From positions 1 through 64,000 of the forward strand of contig ML986617.1 of the NCBI GenBank assembly GCA_010094045.1: a stretch of DNA of 64,000 nt. The letters run 5' to 3'. A program made the translations under genes and the position numbers. The notes under the pieces were generated by a model, which searched no databases, was not told the origin of the DNA, and worked only from the letters and a program-made list of their open reading frames with translations. Each line of letters opens with the position of its first letter. Position 1 is the stretch's first letter. Below, one piece after another: positions 58,008 through 64,000 of the stretch. Source of the stretch: Lojkania enalia. Its lineage: Eukaryota > Ascomycota > Dothideomycetes > Pleosporales.

Positions 58008-58838
58008 ATGGCGACGGCCAGGAACGAGGAGATTGTCCATCCCATGCAGGACCACCCTAGTTTATATAAGGAACTATGCAGCGATCTCTCCAAAAGGGAA
58101 CCGCAGGCCGACACGCCAATACTAGATCCCACTAACGAGGAAGACCAGAAGCATGTAGAGGATCCGGTTCCTCCCTTTTCTAAGAAAACAATCCCCCGGA
58201 ATACCTCTATCAATAATGTAGAGGATCCGGTTCCTCCCTTTTCCAAGAAAACAATCCCCCGGAATACCTCTATCAATATTGGAAATAAGACTAATAACAA
58301 GATCTCCAAAGACGGTCTAATATCTAGCACCCACGGCATTCCAACTATCCCCGTCACCGACCTCTCCGGAACCATAATTGCCCACGTCCCCCCAACAGGC
58401 GAATACATCATCCGCACCAACCCGACGCCCGACGGGGTGCCTGAAGCCTCCGTCCTACCTGTTGATCGCTCCCGTATCCTTTCCAACTGCCCGATCGCCT
58501 CCACCGCTGTCCTGCACATCAATGCCGTGCTCTCCGAGATCAACGCGCTCGCCGCGCACTTCTGGGGCGGCGCCCAGTCCCTACAGAACAAGGAATATGC
58601 GAAGAGTATGGTGCAGCGGAAGATGGGTAGAATACTGGCGTTATTTGATCCAAGGATGTATCGTGTGTGTTTGGTCCGTGGGGCGAGCAGTCCTGAATTT
58701 AGGGTGAGAATTGAGATGAGGGGGGAAATTTTGAGGGGGGTAGTGGAGGATGCTGATGAGGCGTTTGATGAGTTACCGCCGTGTTGCTGGGATGGGTGTG
58801 CGGAGGGGTGCCCACCGAGGCCGAGATGGCGGATTTAG
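58008..58838 (+). CDS. Orphan protein with in-frame tandem duplication
   Basis: I do not recognise this 276-aa protein. It is a single open exon from an ATG in a good context (GAAATGGCG). The N-terminal half is acidic and Pro-rich and contains two tandem 21-residue units beginning VEDPVPPFSKKTIPRNTSIN (residues about 50-91). The C-terminal part looks globular: VPPTGEYIIRTNPTPDGVPE, HINAVLSEINALAAHFWGGA, SLQNKEYAKSMVQRKMGRIL, ending Cys/Pro-rich (PPCCWDGCAEGCPP). There is no signal peptide or membrane segment. The two repeat units are almost identical at DNA level, which points to a recent duplication. It may be lineage-restricted. Confidence 0.55.
   Translation: MATARNEEIVHPMQDHPSLYKELCSDLSKREPQADTPILDPTNEEDQKHVEDPVPPFSKKTIPRNTSINNVEDPVPPFSKKTIPRNTSINIGNKTNNKISKDGLISSTHGIPTIPVTDLSGTIIAHVPPTGEYIIRTNPTPDGVPEASVLPVDRSRILSNCPIASTAVLHINAVLSEINALAAHFWGGAQSLQNKEYAKSMVQRKMGRILALFDPRMYRVCLVRGASSPEFRVRIEMRGEILRGVVEDADEAFDELPPCCWDGCAEGCPPRPRWRI
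58155..58280 (+). repeat. 63-bp tandem duplication within the orphan CDS
   Basis: Two head-to-tail 63-bp units, 58155-58217 and 58218-58280. They differ by one T/C change in the core and by changes in the last few bases. The period is 21 codons, so the reading frame is kept. Confidence 0.93.
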
Positions 58839-58973
58839 GCATAGGGTATCGAGCAATGAATGAGAAATGAAAGGCTCAGATATGAGGGCTGCGTTGGTGT
58901 GGTTATTGGTGTAACGACGCAGGAGTGACATGACGCTGCACCAACCAACAGTAACACGTCTTCGGTCCAAACA
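58839..58973. other. Short spacer after orphan gene
   Basis: 135 bp between the orphan stop and the doubtful AT-rich gene; nothing distinctive seen. Confidence 0.3.
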
Positions 58974-59925
58974 ATGAGCATATCAATTAGTAGCGAGCCA
59001 CGATTATCCCTTCCCGCAAGCACGTTGCCATCGCCTCCTTTAGATACGCGTTCACCCTCGTTAAATGATATAAGCGGCTCAACCAATAGCACGCTGTCTT
59101 TAACTACAATTCTAGATTTGTTTCTCCCTGGTAATACGATCTCGCTCTTTACTAGCAGCGTTTTACAATCCCTCCCTACAATAGTAGGTATACTCCCAGG
59201 TGGAAGCTCTCCGAAAGTTTCTAAAATGTTGACTAGTAAACCTCTACTACTATTATAGCGATTTCTAGAACTATAGAAGCTATTCTAGTCTTAGGCAAAG
59301 ATTACTTAAGTACGCCTATAGCTGTAATAATAGTAATAACCACTATTCTTGACCTTATAGGAGCTGAAGTAAAGTATGCTGTAACGCGATTATCACAAAA
59401 GATTACTATCTCTTTCTACTTATAACTGATTGTATAAGTAAACCCTAGCTAATAAAAGCTAGTAAAATTAAGAAAGGTATAGAAGATATTCTACCTTATA
59501 TAGTAGTATTTTTCACTTAACTTCCATTGAACTCTCTAGGGTCTTTAATACTATAAGGGAATGTAAACAAGAAAAGATATGTTAGTGAAAGGAGATTTTT
59601 AGGCAGTTTGTCTAATACTATTACGCGAGCTGTATCTTGCATCGCTCAGGATCTTACAGATGTTGGCCGGACGATTATTAGCGGTGCGCCAGATGTAGTG
59701 TCAAAGGGAAAAAAAAAAAAAAATTTTATTATTTTTTTTTTTTTTATTTCAGAGATGCTCAAACCAAAAATCGACGCGTTGAAGGATATTCAACCGCAAG
59801 ATTCAGAGGAACCGGATGAACCAGAAGAGACGAAAGAGCTAGAAAAAGCCAACATTCTAGCGTACTACCGAAGTCTCAACGACGTCCTCATCAGCCTCGG
59901 CTCATTATGCGTATTTTCTTTATAA
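58974..59925 (+). CDS. Doubtful AT-rich multi-exon gene or gene relic
   Basis: I do not recognise it. An ORF from an ATG at 58974 is Ser/Thr/Leu-rich (LSLPASTLPSPPLDTRSPSL). Splicing at GTATAC (59188) to TTATAG (59258) joins it in frame to a hydrophobic stretch, ISRTIEAILVLGKDYLSTPI and AVIIVITTILDLIGAE. A later open part (about 59596-59672) reads SNTITRAVSCIAQDLTDVGR, and a GTGCGC donor to TTTCAG acceptor splice would join it to MLKPKIDALKD and an acidic segment SEEPDEPEETKELEK before a stop at 59923. The DNA between 59260 and 59600 is very AT-rich with TA-ending codons, unlike the neighbours. It could be a real lineage-specific gene, a mutated relic, or chance. Confidence 0.3.
59709..59745 (+). 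repeat. A15 followed by T14 homopolymer pair
   Basis: A15 (59709-59723), then TTTTATTA and T14 (59732-59745). It could form an A/T hairpin; it lies in the possible last intron of the doubtful gene. Confidence 0.85.
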
Positions 59926-61414
59926 GAGGGTTTGAATTGGTATGCACAAGAAACCGTGTTTGCTTGATACTTGCTCCCGACCGAGGACTGTTTAGATAGT
60001 CTGTAGGTATTTAGTGCTGTAGTTCGGCTACTTATGGAGTCATTATAGTCTGAATTACGATCGTGACTTCTACGCGGAACCCCGGTTCCGATCCTTGGTG
60101 CTTTTAGACTTGCATCCTTGACGCAATTTATTGTATTATTTGTGTCTTATCCCCTTGCATTCGACAAGCTCCCTTGTATATGATCGGTTAAAATATGGTT
60201 TAGATCGATTCGTTCGGATTATACTATTTTGCTCGTATTGTGCATCAGTTCTTTCACAATGTTTATTCAGATTTGTATCAATCTCGAACTGCATTCTAAG
60301 ATTTCCAATTGGTTGAAAGATACGCTCGAAACACTTATCTCAGTCCAGTAGGGTTTTTCGTTTAAGTCACCAACACAGAAATATTATGTAGACTAATCAA
60401 TCAACTATACAATTAGAAATCGACATCTCATCCTAGTGCTATACCACAACGAGATTCGTCTCTAGGAAGGAAAGAAGATCTCGTACCAGCCTGGTCGTAT
60501 TCAATGGGTCACCATACTCTAACCAAATCCTTGGCACATTGTGGCACAGCTCAAGCCACGAAGACAATGAAGTGATGCGATCTTACAGGTGACGGTCGGA
60601 CCATCTGGCAATAGGATGCTTCGAGGTTTAGTCCAGAAGATGGCTCGATTCGCGCTCCGTGCACATCTTATAGCACTAAGCTTTCCCTCTTTCCTTATTT
60701 ATACTCAAGCTAGCGCCGCGCCACCTCAGACAATAGACCAAGAATCGCGGCTGAAGATGGACCTGTTCACATACGCCTTGACATCCGGGCCTCCCCGCGA
60801 TGGAACGGTTCCTGATTACGCTAAGAGCGCCACTCATTTCATTATTGGCCCTTGATACTTGGCCCTCATCTTTCCACCTTCCCGTTATAGAAGGTCATAT
60901 CTCCGTCTTGGCACTGTTCCAAAGCCAACCTTCTCCCCCAGGCACTCATAGCCGTCTTGTTCGTCTTAAAGTCTTACGCCACCCGTGTGACAGTCACTGG
61001 TACTCTTGATGCCTAGAAATGCCCAGGAAGCCCAGAAAACGAAGCACCGGTACATGAGGGGCTAATAAACAGAAATGCCTGAAGCAGCAAGGAGCTGCAT
61101 GCCTTATCCCGGCTGTAGGCCAATTGGATGATAGGAGCAGAGCAAGGCTCGTGGATATCTACAGGAGAAAGCTTTGAATAGCTGCCCAGTTCCTGGATTT
61201 CGTTCCGAGGGATCCTGAGATCGGCAGGTATACGTCGTTTTTTCCAATTGTTCTCCCACCCGAGCTGCTGATAGCAATTTACGAGGTTGGTGGCGGCTAT
61301 GCGAGGTACAGTATAAAGGTTGCATACATCGCGCAATAGTAGTAGGCTGCGCAGCTCGGTGATCCTTTGCCATCAAGCTCAGCTCCTACAATTTATTGAA
61401 GGCAATTGAACAGT
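59926..61414. other. Intergenic, no gene recognised
   Basis: 1.5 kb. ORFs of at most 107 codons on both strands look random. The right end is the aminopeptidase promoter and leader. Confidence 0.4.
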
Positions 61415-63256
61415 ATGAAGTTCTCTCTTGCAGTCGGAGTTCTTGCAGCAGCTGCTACGGCCTCAGCAGCGGCTGTTGAACCTAGAGGCTATGGCCACGG
61501 TCATGGTGACAAGTGGAAGCATCTTCCGCCTGTGAATTCTGTGCGCTTACCCTGTACGTTCTAGTCTTTACTGAGCTTCATCCTAACAATCTCGTAGTGG
61601 AAGCTCCAGAAGAGCATTAGCGTCCGCGCACTTCGGAAAGGTGCTCAAAAGCTCCAAGACTTAGCCTTCAGATATCCCGAAAAGAATAGGCTTATGGGTT
61701 CGAATGGACACAACGACACCGTCAAGTTTTTGAAAAAGGAGCTGGAGTCTTTGGGTGGTTACTACACTGTCAAGCTCCAGCCCTTCTCATCGCTCGTTCA
61801 ATCGAACGGGAGCTACGCCCTTGCTATCGATGGAACGACAATGGAGTCCGGGGCAATGGAGTATTCGCCCTCTGGGAATGTCAGCGCTCCTCTTGTTGTC
61901 GTCAGCAACTTTGGATGCGACCAAGTAAGGTTACCCCACACTACAATATCGAATACGAATAGCACTAATTTACCGACCCAGAGTGATTACCCAGCCGAGC
62001 TCGCGGGAAACATCGCACTCATTTCTCGTGGTACTTGCGAGTTCGGATTAAAATCTGCCCTAGCTGGTGTGGCTGGTGCTGTGGGAGCAATCATTTACAA
62101 TAACATACCAGGCATAATCCAAGGTAAGAAATCGCATTTAATAAAAAAAAAAAGGAAAAGGAAAAGGAAAAGGAAATAATATCCTTTCTGATACCAAAAA
62201 AACAAACTTTGATACATTACCCTACCCTTAGTATTCCATCCAAAGCATCTGCTAACTTCGACCTCAATCTTTAGGCACCCTAGGTGCACCGCCTCGTAGG
62301 TTTTGATCGTAACTCAAAGGTAATAGTGTCGGCATACTGACTAAACATTAGGCCCCGAGGGAGATTATGTTCCAACATTGAGCATTAGCCAGGAGGATGG
62401 ACTTGCACTTGTCGAACAGATTACGGGCGGTGCAACAGTGACGGGATCTCTAGACATTGCTACCACCATCGAAACATTCTACACGAACAACGTCATTGCA
62501 ACTACCAACCACGGTAAGGTTGAGACCACTCTCGCACTAGGCGCCCACACCGACTCCGTTGCTGCGGGTCCCGGTATCAATGATGATGGCTCTGGCACAA
62601 TTGGCATTCTTGAAGTCGCAAAGCAGCTTGCCAAATACAAAGTCAAGAATGCAGTAACCTTCGGCTTCTGGAGCGGTGAGGAAGAAGGTTTACTAGGCTC
62701 GACATACTGGGTCGAACACCTTTCTCCCACCGAGCTCGCAAATATCAGGGCATACCTCAACTTCGACATGATTGCTTCTCCAAACTACATCCACGCCATC
62801 TACGATGGTGATGGCTCCGCCTTCAATGAGACAGGCCCCGCTGGAAGCGCCGAGATCGAGCACTTCTTTGAAAAGTATTTTTCGTCGAACGGTGAGAACT
62901 TCACAGCCACTGCGTTCGATGGTCGATCTGATTATCTCGCCTTCATTGAGAACGGCATCCCTGCCGGTGGCACCTTCACTGGCGCCGAGCAGATCAAGAC
63001 ACCGGAAGAGGAGGCCATGTTTGGAGGTACGGCTGGCGAAGCCACTGATCCCAACTACCACGGTGCTGGAGATACAGTTGATAACTTGAACTTTGATGCC
63101 TTTGAACTGCACGCCAAGGGAATTGCGGCTGCAGTTGCGAAGTATGCTACGAGTTTTGAAAGTCTGCCGCCGAAGGACTTGGAGAAGAGGGGTTTGGCAG
63201 CACCCTTGGGTAGGAGCCGGATGAGGCGTAGGAAGGGACTGAAGCCTCTTCAGTAA
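61415..63256 (+). CDS. Secreted M28-family aminopeptidase (aminopeptidase Y/Lap2-like)
   Basis: A zinc aminopeptidase removing N-terminal residues, probably secreted. Five exons (61415-61540 or -61531, 61598-61924, 61982-62123, 62275-62295, 62352-63256) give 506 (or 503) aa. A signal peptide (MKFSLAVGVLAAAATASA) opens it. A PA domain spans the middle (ELAGNIALISRGTCEFGLKS, GAIIYNN). The peptidase domain has zinc ligands in GAHTDSVAAGPGINDDGSGT, WSGEEEGLLGS (catalytic Glu), LNFDMIASPNYIHAIYDGDG, DGRSDYLAF and YHGAGDTVDN. Exon 4 is only 21 nt. The C-terminus is unusually basic (EKRGLAAPLGRSRMRRRKG), with a possible KR cleavage site. The exon 1 donor is ambiguous between GTGCGC and GTGAAT, both phase 0. 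Confidence 0.9.
62143..62176 (+). repeat. A-rich (AAAAGG)n microsatellite in an intron
   Basis: An A11 run followed by about four GGAAAA units within intron 3 of the aminopeptidase gene, between its donor at 62124 and acceptor at 62274. Confidence 0.85.
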
Positions 63257-64000
63257 ATCGCGACAAAAATAGTAAGGATCATGTAGCGGAAGTTGTGTTC
63301 ACGGCTGATATGAGCAAATGTGAAATGAAATCTTTATATTGTGCAAGTCTTTATTGTTTCATATATTGTCAAGTCCCGTCGTTCCCTGAAGGTTTCATAA
63401 GAATTAATAGGCTTTTTCAAGGCATAATACATAAGAGTGGTTATCATCAATGTGTGTTATTATGTGATATCCCATATCCACGCTACACATATTCATATCG
63501 AGGTCAGACCGGCTATCGATGGACTATTGACAAGACATCTTCACTCGCCCTAAAATCTATCTATGCCCTATTTGCTTAAGTGGAGTATCTACTCCTGCTA
63601 GTTTGCTATATGTTGGATTTGCTTGCAAACTTACCACCATAATACTCTAAATCCCCCACCCTTCCAGAGAATCTCCGGAACCGTATTTAGGCGGAATTAC
63701 CTTCTCATATCGCGCGTTTGAGAAATAGTGGGTTATTTTTCTGTAGTATTGAGCTTATCGAGTTGCTTCTTTTTACAGGGAGAGAATTTCTTCTTGCTCC
63801 CGAAGGATTATTTAACAGGGACATGATTTACAGCGGATATTGATCATACAGTTGTTCGAGGGCGGGCTGAATAAATAGGAGGCCCGGTCGGCCTCATGGA
63901 TCCTTTCTATTAGTACCTTAGATAGTTTATTCAACTATAATTTATAGGGCATGGTTTAGACAAGCTTTTTACAATTTCCAATAACCGAATTAATAGTAGA
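63257..64000. other. 3' flank of the aminopeptidase gene
   Basis: 0.74 kb of AT-leaning sequence to the window edge with no recognisable gene. A 94-codon ORF at 63295-63579 is Cys/Tyr-rich and looks like chance. Confidence 0.4.

Overview
The window is eukaryotic nuclear DNA from a filamentous ascomycete. Nearly every gene reads as several exons joined by short introns of about 45-120 nt, with GTRNGT donors, CTRAC-like branch points and YAG acceptors. The gene set (VeA, Chs7-family protein, fused PabA-PabB, fungal sugar transporter with a long N-tail, Pmt2, GPI-type aspartyl protease) fits Pezizomycotina. The class cannot be fixed from sequence alone; Leotiomycetes is a guess. There are no operons, rRNA genes, CRISPR arrays or intact transposons. 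One assembly gap of 60 Ns lies at 13370-13429.

Layout. 1-7 kb: veA (minus) behind a long GC-rich leader, then an ASXH/DEUBAD protein (minus). 8-10 kb: sec22 (plus) converging on rfc4 (minus). 11.7-17.5 kb: aspartyl protease, a LURP/tubby-like protein and the mitochondrial GTP/GDP carrier (all plus). 18-25 kb: ypt1, an MFS transporter and 4-amino-4-deoxychorismate synthase (all plus). 26.5-32.2 kb: alpha/beta hydrolase and amidase (plus), an MMtag/RS-rich protein (minus) sharing a 203-bp promoter interval with med6 (plus). 33.4-41.5 kb: a Ran1/Ksp1-like kinase (minus) and, after 3.9 kb, enolase-phosphatase utr4 (plus). 43.7-49.5 kb: pmt2 and a sugar transporter (both minus). 51.7-57.3 kb: Chs7-family protein, ssl1 and a fumarylacetoacetase-family hydrolase (plus). 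58-60 kb: an orphan gene with a 63-bp in-frame tandem duplication, then an AT-rich stretch with a doubtful multi-exon gene. 61.4-63.3 kb: secreted M28 aminopeptidase (plus).

Most genes are housekeeping and not functionally linked. Loose themes are secretion (Ypt1, Sec22, Pmt2, Chs7-family), transcription and repair (Rfc4, Med6, Ssl1, ASXH protein), transport, and extracellular proteolysis. I see no convincing undescribed multi-gene system. The points most worth a second look are small: an 8-nt microexon in the Chs7-family gene, an 11-nt first coding exon in ypt1, a transition-rich degenerate direct repeat at 5.8-6.0 kb, the duplicated orphan, the AT-rich candidate gene next to it, and coding-like sequence inside the ssl1 and hydrolase introns. 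All exon boundaries were inferred by eye from splice motifs, reading phase and remembered family conservation; no transcript or database search was available.
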